This document shows positions 51,668-60,876 of a DNA stretch of 64,000 nucleotides, one piece after another. The notes beneath the pieces are model-generated. The model worked only from the letters and a program-made list of their open reading frames with translations. It did not search any database and had not been told where the DNA came from. Location: the NCBI RefSeq assembly GCF_000830005.1, contig NZ_CP010407.1, forward strand, positions 248,001 through 312,000. Direction: 5' to 3'. The DNA is from Streptomyces vietnamensis. Lineage in GTDB: Bacteria; Actinomycetota; Actinomycetes; Streptomycetales; Streptomycetaceae. The position numbers were made by a program, and so were the translations under genes. The stretch's first letter is position 1, and every line of letters starts with the position of its first letter.

Positions 51668-53994
51668 GCGGCTCGCGGGCGGCCTCCCCGGAGCGGGCCC
51701 GGTCCGGCGGCAGGGCGCGGGGCACGAGCCGCAGGCTCCCGCCCGCCGATGCATCCCGACGCCGTACGCCCGCCGACGCGTCCCGACGCCGTACGCCCGA
51801 CGGCCGTCCCCGGCGCCGTACTCCCGTCGCCAAGGGCAGGCGGCCCCGGACCGTCCGCACGCCCACCGTGCTCCAGATGGAGGCGGTCGAGTGCGGCGCC
51901 GCCGCCCTCGCGATGGTGCTCGGCCACCACGGCCGCTTCGTCCCCCTGGAGGAGCTCCGCATCGCCTGCGGCGTGTCCCGTGACGGGTCCCGGGCCGGCA
52001 ACCTGCTCAAGGCGGCCCGTGGTTACGGGCTCCAGGCCAAGGGCATGCAGATGGACCTGGCCGCGCTCGCCGAGGTCCGCGCCCCGGCCGTCCTGTTCTG
52101 GGAGTTCAACCACTACGTCGTCTACGAGGGCACGGGCCGCCGCTTCGGCCGCCCCGGCGTGTACGTCAACGACCCCGGCAGCGGCCGCCGTTTCGTCCCC
52201 ATGGAGCAGTTCGACACCAGTTTCACCGGCATCGTGCTCACCTTCGAGCCGGGTCCCGGTTTCCGCCGCGGCGGAAACCGGCCGGGTGTCCTCGCCGCCC
52301 TGCCCGCCCGGCTGCGCGGCACCTCGGGCACGATGGCCGCCGCGGTCGTCGCCAGTCTTCTCCTGGTGGCCGTCGGCGCGTGGGTGCCGGCCCTGAGCCG
52401 TACGTACATCGACGTGTTCCTCATCGGGAACCAGACGTCCCTGCTCGGGGTGGTCTTCGCGGCGATGGCGACGGCCCTCGTCCTCACCGCGGTCCTCACC
52501 GGTCTCCAACAGGCCAATCTGCTGCGCGGGCGCATCATCGCGTCCACCCTGGGCAGCGCCCGCTTCCTGCGGCATCTGCTCCGGCTCCCACTCGCCTTCT
52601 ACGCCCAGCGGAACCCCGCCGACCTCGTCCAGCGCCTCCAGTCCAACGACGCCGTCGCCGAGACCCTCGCCCGCGACCTGGCAGCGGCGGCCGTCGACGC
52701 GGTCGTCGTCCTGCTCTACGCAGTACTGCTGTGGACGTACGATCCCCAGCTCACCGTCGTCGGCGTGCTGATCGCCCTGCTCAACGTCCTCGCCCTGCGC
52801 GTCGTCGTCCACGTGCGGGCCACCGGCACGCAGAAGCTGCGTGCCGAGAGCGCCCGACTGACCAACACCGCGTACAGCGGACTCCAGCTCATCGAGACGA
52901 TGAAGGCCACCGGCGGCGAGGACGGTTTCTTCCGCCGCTGGGCCGGGCAGCACGCCACCACCCTCGACGTGCAGCAGCGGCTCGGCGTGCCCAGCGCCTG
53001 GCTGGCGGTCGTCGCGCCGACCCTCGCCGCGCTCAACAGCGCGCTGATCCTCACGATCGGCGGTCTGCGGGCCGTGGAGGGGCACCTCACCGTCGGACTG
53101 CTCGTCGCCTTCCAGGCCCTCGTGACCGGCTTCACCGCGCCGATCACCCGGCTCAACGGCGTGGCGGGCCGCATCCAGGACTTCGCCGCCGACGTCGCCC
53201 GACTCAGGGACGTCGAGGACTTCCCCGTCGACCCCGTCCACACCCGGCGCGCCCCGCACGCCCCCACCCGTCGCCTCACCGGCCACGTCGAGCTCGAGGG
53301 CGTCACCTTCGGCTACAGCCCCCTCGACGCCCCGCTGCTCAAGGACTTCTCACTCACCGTCGGCCCCGGGCAGCAGGTCGCCCTGGTCGGCGGCTCCGGC
53401 AGCGGCAAGTCCACGGTCTCGCGGCTGATGTCCGGTCTCTACGCGCCGTGGGAGGGCGCGATCCGCATCGACGGGATGCGCCTGGAGGACATCCCGCGCA
53501 GTGCCCTCGCGGCCTCCGTCTCCTTCGTCGACCAGGACGTGTTCCTCTTCGAGGGAACCGTCCGCGACAACGTGGCGCTCTGGGACCCCTCCATCCCCGA
53601 CGAGGCCGTCGTCGCCGCCCTCCAGGACGCCGCCGTGTACGACGTGGTCGCCCGCCGCCCCGGCGGCATCCGCAGCCGCGTCGAGCAGGACGGCCGCAAC
53701 TTCTCCGGCGGGCAGCGCCAGCGCCTGGAGATCGCCCGCGCCCTGGTGCGCCGCCCCAGCGTCCTGATCCTCGACGAGGTGACCAGCGCCCTCGACGCGG
53801 CGACCGAACAGCTCGTCATCGACAACCTGCGGCGGCGCGGCTGCGCCTGCGTGGTCATCGCCCACCGGCTGAGCACCGTGCGCGACAGCGACGAGATCGT
53901 CGTCCTCGACCGGGGCACGGTCGTGGAGCGCGGGCGCCACGAGCAGCTCGTCGCGGCGCGGGGCGCGTACGCCGACCTGGTCAAGGAGCACTGA
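51664..53994 (+). CDS. Peptidase C39 - ABC exporter (NHLM system)
   Basis: 776 residues. A basic repeat-rich start (residues 1-65, three 27-bp DNA repeats at 51745-51825) precedes a C39 protease: catalytic Cys77 in QMEAVECGAAA, His in FNHYVVYEG and Asp in VNDPGSG. Six membrane helices and an ABC ATPase follow (Walker A GGSGSGKST, signature FSGGQRQRLEIARAL, Walker B VLILDEVTSALD, His in VIAHRLST). It cleaves after Gly-Gly leaders and exports the core peptide. GTG at 51664. The precursor at 50436 is the obvious substrate. Confidence 0.92.
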   Translation: MSGSRAASPERARSGGRARGTSRRLPPADASRRRTPADASRRRTPDGRPRRRTPVAKGRRPRTVRTPTVLQMEAVECGAAALAMVLGHHGRFVPLEELRIACGVSRDGSRAGNLLKAARGYGLQAKGMQMDLAALAEVRAPAVLFWEFNHYVVYEGTGRRFGRPGVYVNDPGSGRRFVPMEQFDTSFTGIVLTFEPGPGFRRGGNRPGVLAALPARLRGTSGTMAAAVVASLLLVAVGAWVPALSRTYIDVFLIGNQTSLLGVVFAAMATALVLTAVLTGLQQANLLRGRIIASTLGSARFLRHLLRLPLAFYAQRNPADLVQRLQSNDAVAETLARDLAAAAVDAVVVLLYAVLLWTYDPQLTVVGVLIALLNVLALRVVVHVRATGTQKLRAESARLTNTAYSGLQLIETMKATGGEDGFFRRWAGQHATTLDVQQRLGVPSAWLAVVAPTLAALNSALILTIGGLRAVEGHLTVGLLVAFQALVTGFTAPITRLNGVAGRIQDFAADVARLRDVEDFPVDPVHTRRAPHAPTRRLTGHVELEGVTFGYSPLDAPLLKDFSLTVGPGQQVALVGGSGSGKSTVSRLMSGLYAPWEGAIRIDGMRLEDIPRSALAASVSFVDQDVFLFEGTVRDNVALWDPSIPDEAVVAALQDAAVYDVVARRPGGIRSRVEQDGRNFSGGQRQRLEIARALVRRPSVLILDEVTSALDAATEQLVIDNLRRRGCACVVIAHRLSTVRDSDEIVVLDRGTVVERGRHEQLVAARGAYADLVKEH

Positions 53995-53995
53995 C

Positions 53996-56950
53996 GTGAC
54001 CCTCCCCCAGCCGCCCGCCGGTCTCGCGGGCGTACGGCACGGCGGCGGCGCCCCGGATCCGGTCGTCGCGGCCCTGGGCGCCCTGGGCACCGCGGTCGAC
54101 TGCGCCGGTCTGGGCAGCCTCGCCCTCGAAGGCCCGCACGTGCTGTGGCTCGTCGTGGACGGTGCCGTGGACCTCTTCGCCGTCGACGCGGCGCGGCTCG
54201 GGCCCTGGCACTTCCTGGGCCGCCTCGAAGCGGGCACGCTGCTGCTCGGCCCGGTCGACGGTCCCGCGCACACCCTGATCGGCCGGCCCGCGCAGGGCTG
54301 TCTGCTGCGCCGGATCGAGCTGCGCGAACTGCACGAACCGGCGTACCCGGCCGGTCAGTGGTACGGGGAGCAGGGGTACGGAACTCAGGGGTACGGGGAA
54401 CAGGGGTACGGCGGCCAGTGGTACGAGGGCCAGTGGTACCAGGACCAGGGCGCGTACGGCATGCCGGCCGAGGTTCCGCTCAGCCCCCTGGAGCACGCCT
54501 TCTCGCTCGGCATCGGGCGCGGGCTGCGCGTCCTGTACCAGGCGGCCCTGGACGGCGGCCCCGGCGACTCCTCCGGCGCGGCCGACGACGACGTCCTCTG
54601 GATGCAGGTCGCTCCCGGCAGCGTCGTGTACGGAGCCGCGTACGAGAGCGCTCACGGCAACGGGGCCGGCACCCTGCTCGTCGACCCCGCGGCCTGGCAG
54701 GGCATGGTCGACCAGCAGTACCGGCTGCTGTACGCCCTGGACGACTGGATCGAGCAGCTCGAACGCGACCACGAGGACCGCGCGGCCGCGGGGATCGAGG
54801 CGGGTAAGGCGGCCCGCACGCGCGCGGACCGCACCCTGCTCGCCTCCATCGGCCGCTCCGGCGGCCCCTCCTCGGCGGAGCGTGCGGGCGACGACGCGAC
54901 CTATGCCGTGTGCCGGGCCGTCGCCGACGAGGCGCGCATCGCCCTCGCGGAACCGGCCGCCGTCGACACGGAGACCGGACTCCTCGACCCCGTCGAACGC
55001 ATCGCGCTGGCCTCCCGGATCCGCACCCGGGGCGTCCGGCTCGGCGACGGCTGGTGGCGCGAGGACAGCGGCCCCCTCGTGGGCCACCGGGCGGCGGACG
55101 GAACCCCCGTCGCCCTGCTGTGGCGGCGCGGCCGGTACGTGGCCCTCGACCCCGCCACCGGCGAGCGGGAGCGCGTCGGCCGGACCTCCGCCGCGGCGTT
55201 CGCGCCGCGCGCCGTCATGTTCTACCGGCCGCTGCCCGACCGGCCGCTGGGCCTGCTGCGCCTGCTCCGGTTCAGCGTCCGGGGCACCCGGGCGGAGCTC
55301 CGCGACCTCCTCCTCGGCGGGCTCGTCGCGGTCGCCCTCGGCTCCCTCGTCCCCGTCGCCACCGGCAAGGTGCTCGGCGCGTACGTACCCGCCGCCGAGA
55401 CCGGGCTCATCGTCCAGGCCGGCCTCGCGATCATCGCGACGAGCATCGTGTCGGCCGCCTTCATGCTGCTCCAGAACACCGCGATCCTCCGCATGGAGGG
55501 GCGCATCGAGGCCACGCTCCAGCCGGCCGTCTGGGACCGTCTGCTCCGCCTGCCGACGACGTTCTTCACCGGCCGCTCGACCGGTGAGCTGGCCGGCGCC
55601 GCCATGGGCATCAGCGCGATCCGCCGGATCCTGTCCGGCATCGGTCCGGTGGTAGTCCAGGCGGGCACCGTCGGCACGGTCAACCTGGTGCTGCTCCTCG
55701 TCTACAGCGTGCCCCTGGCCCTCGTCGCACTCGCCCTGCTGCTCGCCACGGCCGCGGTCTTCCTGGGCCTCGGTCTCTGGCAGCTGCGGTACCAGCGGCA
55801 GCTGATCCGGCTCGGCAACAAGCTCGACAACCAGGCCTTCCAGACCCTGCGCGGTCTGCCGAAGCTGCGCGTCGCGGCGGCCGAGAGCTTCGCGTACGCC
55901 GCCTGGGCGGGGCAGTTCGCCCGTACCCGTGAGCTGCACCGGCGCGTGGGGCGGATCAAGAACGTCCTCGCGGTCCTCGGAGCGGTCTGTCTGCCGCTGT
56001 GCACGCTGGTGATGTTCGCGCTCCTGGCCGGTCCGGCCCGCGGCACGCTGTCCGCGAGCGAGTTCCTCACCTTCAGCACCGCCGTCACGATGATGCTGTC
56101 CTCGGTCACGCAGCTGACCGGCGCGCTGCTCTCGGCCGCCGCCGTACAGCCGATGTTCGAACAGATCAGGCCGGTGTTCCGGGAGACGCCCGAGGTCCGC
56201 GCCTCCAGCGCCCCGCCGGGTGAGCTGACCGGGGCGATCGAGGCCGAGAACCTGTCCTACCGCTACACCGAGGACGGCCCGCTGGTCCTCGACGGGGTCA
56301 GTCTCCGGGTGCGGCCGGGCGAGTTCGTCGCGATCGTCGGGGCCAGCGGCTGCGGCAAGTCCACCCTCCTGCGGCTGCTCATCGGCTTCGACCGGCCGGT
56401 CTCCGGCACCGTCCGGTACGACGGGCAGGACCTCGCGGCGCTCGACCAGGCGGCCGTGCGCCGCCAGTGCGGCGTCGTCCTCCAGAACGCCCAGCCGTTC
56501 TCCGGTTCCGTCCTCGACTGCATCCGCGGCGCCGGGACGTACCCCCTGGAGGACGCGTGGGCCGCCGCGGCGATGGCGGGTCTGGCCGAGGACATCAAGG
56601 CCATGCCCATGGGCATGCACACGATGCTGTCCGACGGCGGAGGCACCGTCTCGGGGGGCCAGCGCCAGCGGCTGATGATCGCCCATGCGCTCATCCGCAG
56701 GCCCCGCGTCCTCTTCTTCGACGAGGCGACCAGCGCCCTGGACAACGAGGCTCAGCGGACGGTGATCGAGTCGACGCGCGCCCTGAACGCGACCCGTGTC
56801 GTGATCGCCCACCGTCTGTCCACCATCATGGACGCGGACCGGGTGATCGCCCTCGCGGACGGGCGCATCGTTCAGGAGGGCACCCCCGCCGAACTCCTCG
56901 CCGACACGACCGGGCTCTTCCACGAACTGGTGCGGCGTCAGCTGGGCTGA
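53996..56950 (+). CDS. Second NHLM-type ABC transporter, large N-terminal domain, no peptidase
   Basis: 984 residues. The first 400 residues are a cytoplasmic sensory-like region without C39 protease, containing a 35-residue insert of WYGEQGYG-type repeats (54356-54460). Membrane helices (about 435-700) and an ATPase follow: Walker A GASGCGKST, signature VSGGQRQRLMIAHAL, Walker B VLFFDEATSALD, His VIAHRLST. GTG at 53996, two bases after the previous stop. It matches the permease/ATP-binding partner of NHLM bacteriocin systems and probably pairs with the C39 transporter. Confidence 0.9.
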   Translation: MTLPQPPAGLAGVRHGGGAPDPVVAALGALGTAVDCAGLGSLALEGPHVLWLVVDGAVDLFAVDAARLGPWHFLGRLEAGTLLLGPVDGPAHTLIGRPAQGCLLRRIELRELHEPAYPAGQWYGEQGYGTQGYGEQGYGGQWYEGQWYQDQGAYGMPAEVPLSPLEHAFSLGIGRGLRVLYQAALDGGPGDSSGAADDDVLWMQVAPGSVVYGAAYESAHGNGAGTLLVDPAAWQGMVDQQYRLLYALDDWIEQLERDHEDRAAAGIEAGKAARTRADRTLLASIGRSGGPSSAERAGDDATYAVCRAVADEARIALAEPAAVDTETGLLDPVERIALASRIRTRGVRLGDGWWREDSGPLVGHRAADGTPVALLWRRGRYVALDPATGERERVGRTSAAAFAPRAVMFYRPLPDRPLGLLRLLRFSVRGTRAELRDLLLGGLVAVALGSLVPVATGKVLGAYVPAAETGLIVQAGLAIIATSIVSAAFMLLQNTAILRMEGRIEATLQPAVWDRLLRLPTTFFTGRSTGELAGAAMGISAIRRILSGIGPVVVQAGTVGTVNLVLLLVYSVPLALVALALLLATAAVFLGLGLWQLRYQRQLIRLGNKLDNQAFQTLRGLPKLRVAAAESFAYAAWAGQFARTRELHRRVGRIKNVLAVLGAVCLPLCTLVMFALLAGPARGTLSASEFLTFSTAVTMMLSSVTQLTGALLSAAAVQPMFEQIRPVFRETPEVRASSAPPGELTGAIEAENLSYRYTEDGPLVLDGVSLRVRPGEFVAIVGASGCGKSTLLRLLIGFDRPVSGTVRYDGQDLAALDQAAVRRQCGVVLQNAQPFSGSVLDCIRGAGTYPLEDAWAAAAMAGLAEDIKAMPMGMHTMLSDGGGTVSGGQRQRLMIAHALIRRPRVLFFDEATSALDNEAQRTVIESTRALNATRVVIAHRLSTIMDADRVIALADGRIVQEGTPAELLADTTGLFHELVRRQLG

Positions 56951-57011
56951 AACCGGACCGGCCGTCGGGGCGTGTACACGTACGACAGTGATCATCTCCG
57001 AAGGAGACACC

Positions 57012-57953
57012 TTGTACGTCAACGCAGCCGGCCCGTCCCGCCGTACCGCGCTCGCCCTGGGCGTCGGCACGGCACTCACCGCCGCGCTCGCCCTCGGCGG
57101 CGGCACCGCGCAGGCCTTACCGGAGACGGGCGGCGTCGTCGCGCGGCTGAGGCGCCTGGAGCGGGAACACACGGCGCGGCTCGGTGTGTTCGCCCGTGAC
57201 ATGCGCACGGGCAGGACGGTGGCGTACCGGGCGGACGAGCGCTTCCCGATGGCCTCCTTGTTCAAGACGCTCGCCGCCGCGGCCGTCCTGCGCGACCTCG
57301 ACCACGACGGGGAGTTCCTCGCCCGGCGCATCCACTACACCCAGGCGTACGTCGAAAGGTCGGGCGTCTCGCCGGTCGCGGAGCTCGCCAAGAACGTCGC
57401 GGGCGGCATGACCGTCGCCGAACTGTGCGACGCCACCATCCGCTTCAGCGACAACACCGCCGGCAACCTGCTCCTCAAGGAGCTGGGCGGCCCCACCGCC
57501 GTCACCCGCTTCTGCCGCTCGATCGGGGACCGCGTCACGCGGCTCGACCGGTGGGAGCCCGAGCTCAACTCGGCGGAGCCCTGGCGGGTCACCGACACCA
57601 CCAGCCCGCGCGCCATCGGCCTCTCCTACGCCCGCCTCGTGCTCGGCGACGCGCTGGAGCCCCACGACCGCGCGCGGCTCACCGACTGGCTGCTCCGCAA
57701 CACCACCAGCACCGAGAAGTTCCGCCGCGGCCTGCCCCCCGAATGGCTCCTCGCCGACAAGACCGGCTCCCCGCGCCACGGCGGCGCCAACGACGCCGGC
57801 ATCGCCTGGCGGCCGGACGGCACGCCGATCGTCCTCTCCGTCCTCACCACCAAGGCCGAGGAGGACGCCCCGACCGACAACCCGCTGGTGGCCGCGACGG
57901 CCGCGCTCCTGGCGGAGGAGCTCGGCGGAGGGGTCGTACACGGGGCTCCGTGA
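57012..57953 (+). CDS. Class A beta-lactamase
   Basis: 313 residues from TTG 57012, chosen because AAGGAGA lies just upstream. GTG at 56988 is less well placed. The start SRRTALALGVGTALTAALAL resembles a Tat signal. All class A motifs are intact: SxxK (MASLFKT), SDN (FSDNTAGN), the omega-loop ExxxN (WEPELNSAEPWRVTDT) and KTG (LADKTGSPRHGG). It should hydrolyse beta-lactams outside the cell. It starts 60 bases after the NHLM cassette on the same strand, so co-transcription is possible but functional linkage is unproven. Confidence 0.94.
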   Translation: MYVNAAGPSRRTALALGVGTALTAALALGGGTAQALPETGGVVARLRRLEREHTARLGVFARDMRTGRTVAYRADERFPMASLFKTLAAAAVLRDLDHDGEFLARRIHYTQAYVERSGVSPVAELAKNVAGGMTVAELCDATIRFSDNTAGNLLLKELGGPTAVTRFCRSIGDRVTRLDRWEPELNSAEPWRVTDTTSPRAIGLSYARLVLGDALEPHDRARLTDWLLRNTTSTEKFRRGLPPEWLLADKTGSPRHGGANDAGIAWRPDGTPIVLSVLTTKAEEDAPTDNPLVAATAALLAEELGGGVVHGAP

Positions 57954-58173
57954 ACCGGGCCCACGGGATGGGGTCACGGCCTTCGGCGGCCCGGGGGTCA
58001 TGACGACGGCATGACGTCCACGCGGTGGGCCGGGTCCCGCCGGCGGAGCGGGGCGCTCGGCGACCGGCCGTCGGGCGCCCTGTTCGGCGCAGCCCCGATG
58101 GCCTCGGGTGCCGGCCGGGCGGAGGGTGGGGGCTGAGGACCGCCCGCCGCCCTGAGTCACGAGGACGCCGCCG

Positions 58174-59991
58174 ATGCACCGCTACCCGCCGATCGCCGAC
58201 CACGGCCTCATCGGAGATCTGCAGACGTGCGCGCTGGTCTCCGCCGAGGGCGTGGTGGACTGGTTCTGCTCGCCCCGTTTCGACTCGCCCAGCGTCTTCG
58301 GCAGGCTGCTCGACCACGAGCGCGGCGGCCACTTCTCGATCACCGTCAAGACGCCGGGCACGACGGTGCGCCAGCTGTACCTGGCCGACAGCGCGGTGCT
58401 GCTCACCCGCTTCCTCACCCCCGACGGGGTCGGTGAGGTGGCCGACTTCATGCCGCTGGCCGCCGACCCGACCGTGCCCTCCGACCGGCACACCCTGATC
58501 CGGGTGCTGCGGGTGGTCCGCGGCACGGTCCGCTTCACGGTGGAGTGCCGGCCGCGGTTCGACTACGGCCGGGAGGAGCACGAACTGGTCCTCGACGGCA
58601 CCACCGCGCGCTTCACCGGCGCCACGGTCACCGCGCACCTCCAGGTGCTCGGCACCGTCGCGTTGCGGCGCGACGGCGCGGACGTCCACACCGAGGTGGA
58701 ACTGACCGCCGGTCAGCGCGCCGCCGCCGTGCTCACCCTGGACGCGCCCGGCGCCGAGCCGCCCGCGCCGGCGGACGAGGCGAGCCTGCGGGCCTCCTTC
58801 GGCGCGGTCCGCTCGTTCTGGCACGAATGGATCGGCCGCTGCCGCTACCGCGGCCGCTGGCAGCAGCAGGTCAACCGTTCGGCGATCACGCTGAAGCTGC
58901 TCACGTACGCCCCGTCCGGCGCGCCGGTGGCCGCGGCCACCATGGGCCTGCCCGAGCAGGTCGGCGGGGAACGCAACTGGGACTACCGGTACACCTGGAT
59001 CCGGGACGCCTCGCTGTCGGTGCGCGCCATGGTCGACCTGGGCTTCACCGAGGAGGCGGACGCCTTCCGCCGCTGGCTGGGCGCCCGGTTCCGGGCCGGT
59101 GGGACGGTCAGCGGCGAGCCGTTGCAGATCATGTACCGGGTGGACGGCGACCCGCACCTGGTCGAGGAGGTCCTCGACCATCTGGAGGGCTGGCGCGGCT
59201 CGGCCCCGGTCCGCGCCGGCAACGGCGCCGCCGACCAGCTCCAGATGGACATCTACGGCGAGGCCGTCTACGCCTTCGCGCACGCGCCCGACCTGACCCA
59301 GCTGGCTGGCTACGACGGCTGGCAGCGCTTCGCCGCCGCGGTGGACTGGCTGTGCGAGCACTGGGACCGCCCGGACGAGGGGATCTGGGAGACCCGCGGC
59401 GGCCGCCAGGACTTCACGTACAGCCGGGTGATGTGCTGGGTCGCCTTCGACCGTGCGGTGCGGATGGCCGTCGACTTCAGCCGCCCCGCCGACCTGCCGC
59501 GCTGGACCGCCGCCCGGGACGCGGTGCTGCACCAGGTGATGGAGCACGGCTGGTCCGCCGAGCGGCAGGCCTTCGTCCAGCACTACGGCAGCGACGTACT
59601 GGACGCCTCGCTGCTCCTGATGCCGGTCACCGGCTTCATCGCGCCCCGCGATCCGCGCTGGCTGTCCACCTTGGACGCGATGGACGGCGAGCTGGTCTCC
59701 GACAGCCTGGTCTACCGCTATGACCCGGCCGCCTCCCCCGACGGCCTGCGCGGCTCCGAGGGCACCTTCTCGCTGTGCAGTTTCCTGTACGTGGACGCGC
59801 TGGCCCGGGCCGGCCGCCTCGAACAGGCCCGGTATGCCTTCGACAAGATGCTGACGTACGCCAACCACGTGGGACTGTTCGCCGAGGAGATCGGCCCGAC
59901 GGGCGAACAACTGGGCAACTTCCCCCAGGCCTTCACCCACCTCGCGCTCATCACCGCCGCGATGACCCTCGACACGGCGCTGGACGGCTGA
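58174..59991 (+). CDS. Glycoside hydrolase family 15 protein
   Basis: 605 residues. N-terminal beta-sandwich (IADHGLIGDLQTCALVSAEG, DWFCSPRFDSPSVFG) then an (alpha/alpha)6 barrel with ERNWDYRYTWIRDASLSVRA, the substrate-binding and acid region DQLQMDIYGEAVYAF and the catalytic-base region RGSEGTFSLCSFLYVDAL. No signal peptide. Intracellular members of this group in actinobacteria are often trehalases, glucoamylases are the other option. ATG at 58174 after GAGGACG. A perfect hairpin overlaps its stop. Confidence 0.9.
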   Translation: MHRYPPIADHGLIGDLQTCALVSAEGVVDWFCSPRFDSPSVFGRLLDHERGGHFSITVKTPGTTVRQLYLADSAVLLTRFLTPDGVGEVADFMPLAADPTVPSDRHTLIRVLRVVRGTVRFTVECRPRFDYGREEHELVLDGTTARFTGATVTAHLQVLGTVALRRDGADVHTEVELTAGQRAAAVLTLDAPGAEPPAPADEASLRASFGAVRSFWHEWIGRCRYRGRWQQQVNRSAITLKLLTYAPSGAPVAAATMGLPEQVGGERNWDYRYTWIRDASLSVRAMVDLGFTEEADAFRRWLGARFRAGGTVSGEPLQIMYRVDGDPHLVEEVLDHLEGWRGSAPVRAGNGAADQLQMDIYGEAVYAFAHAPDLTQLAGYDGWQRFAAAVDWLCEHWDRPDEGIWETRGGRQDFTYSRVMCWVAFDRAVRMAVDFSRPADLPRWTAARDAVLHQVMEHGWSAERQAFVQHYGSDVLDASLLLMPVTGFIAPRDPRWLSTLDAMDGELVSDSLVYRYDPAASPDGLRGSEGTFSLCSFLYVDALARAGRLEQARYAFDKMLTYANHVGLFAEEIGPTGEQLGNFPQAFTHLALITAAMTLDTALDG

Positions 59992-60012
59992 GCCGGGCTC
60001 GGGGGCTCAGCC
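59986..60012. terminator. Bidirectional terminator between GH15 and methyltransferase genes
   Basis: Perfect 9-bp stem GGCTGAGCC / GGCTCAGCC with a 9-nt loop, starting within the GH15 stop region. The unit CCGGGCTCGGGGGCTCAG is repeated immediately after. Confidence 0.78.
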
Positions 60013-60024
60013 GGGCTCGGGGGC

Positions 60025-60705
60025 TCAGCGCAGTCGGCGCGCGCGCAGCACCAGGTCGTGGGTGTGGTGCGCGCCGGCCCCGCCCTCGGGTGCCACGCGG
60101 GGGCGCTGCTCGTCCACCTCCACCTTCCAGTCCTCGTCGAGCAGTGCCGCGACCATCGAGGGCCAGACGTAGTCGGCCGGGTCGAATCCACCTTCCTCCG
60201 GCTGTCGGGTGTCCATCCCCGCGTGGTGGACGAGCAGCAGCACGCCGCCGACCGCGACGGCCGAGAGCAGGGCGCGTTCGGCGGCGGCGTCGGCCGTACG
60301 CAGCAGTGCCGGGTACTGCGCGGAGACCAGGTCGAAGGAGGCCGGCGGGAGCGCCGCCTCCGTGAGGGCGGCGTGGACCCAGCGGACGGCGACGCCGGCG
60401 TCCCGCGCGTGCCCGGCCGCCCGCTCCAGCGCCACGCCCGAGACCTCGAGCGCGGTCACGTCCCAGCCGCCGCGCGCGAGCCAGACGGCGTCGGCGCCCT
60501 CACCGCAGCCGACGTCGAGCACGCGGCCGGGGGTGAGCCCGGCGACCTCGGCGACGAGCGCGCCGTTGGGCCGGCCGCTCCAGAGCTGCTGCCGGTCGGC
60601 GTAGAGGTCGTCCCACTTCGCCCGCACCGCGGGGTCTCCGACGTATCCGTCGGCGGGCGAAGGGGCGGGGAAGGCGGGCGGTCCCGCTGCGTGGTCGTCG
60701 GTCAT
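60025..60705 (-). CDS. Class I SAM-dependent methyltransferase
   Basis: 226 residues. Motif I is RVLDVGCGEGADAVWLARGG, followed by DVTALEVSGVALERA, and the acidic motif FDLVSAQYPALL. An unusual GDPAVRAKWDDLYADRQQ precedes the core, similar to tellurite/thiopurine-type methyltransferases. A conserved VHHAG loop follows. ATG at 60705. Stand-alone gene, convergent with GH15. Acceptor unknown. Confidence 0.88.
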   Translation of the reverse strand: MTDDHAAGPPAFPAPSPADGYVGDPAVRAKWDDLYADRQQLWSGRPNGALVAEVAGLTPGRVLDVGCGEGADAVWLARGGWDVTALEVSGVALERAAGHARDAGVAVRWVHAALTEAALPPASFDLVSAQYPALLRTADAAAERALLSAVAVGGVLLLVHHAGMDTRQPEEGGFDPADYVWPSMVAALLDEDWKVEVDEQRPRVAPEGGAGAHHTHDLVLRARRLR

Positions 60706-60798
60706 GGGCCCACCGTCGCCCACGCCGTCCCGGTCACGCCACTGCTGTTGCCGGTCCGGCAAACGGCATGTTCGCGTTCTGATGCCCCTGACACTCCT

Positions 60799-60825
60799 CG
60801 GGCCCCGTCGTCGCGACGGGGCCCG
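60799..60825 (-). terminator. Terminator of the M4 peptidase gene
   Basis: Perfect 12-bp stem (CGGGCCCCGTCG / CGACGGGGCCCG) with a TCG loop, 50 bases after the minus-strand stop. Confidence 0.8.
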
Positions 60826-60876
60826 GGAGGGTGATCCGGGGCGGACCGGCCCCGGATCGGCTGGTGCGTGGGTGCG

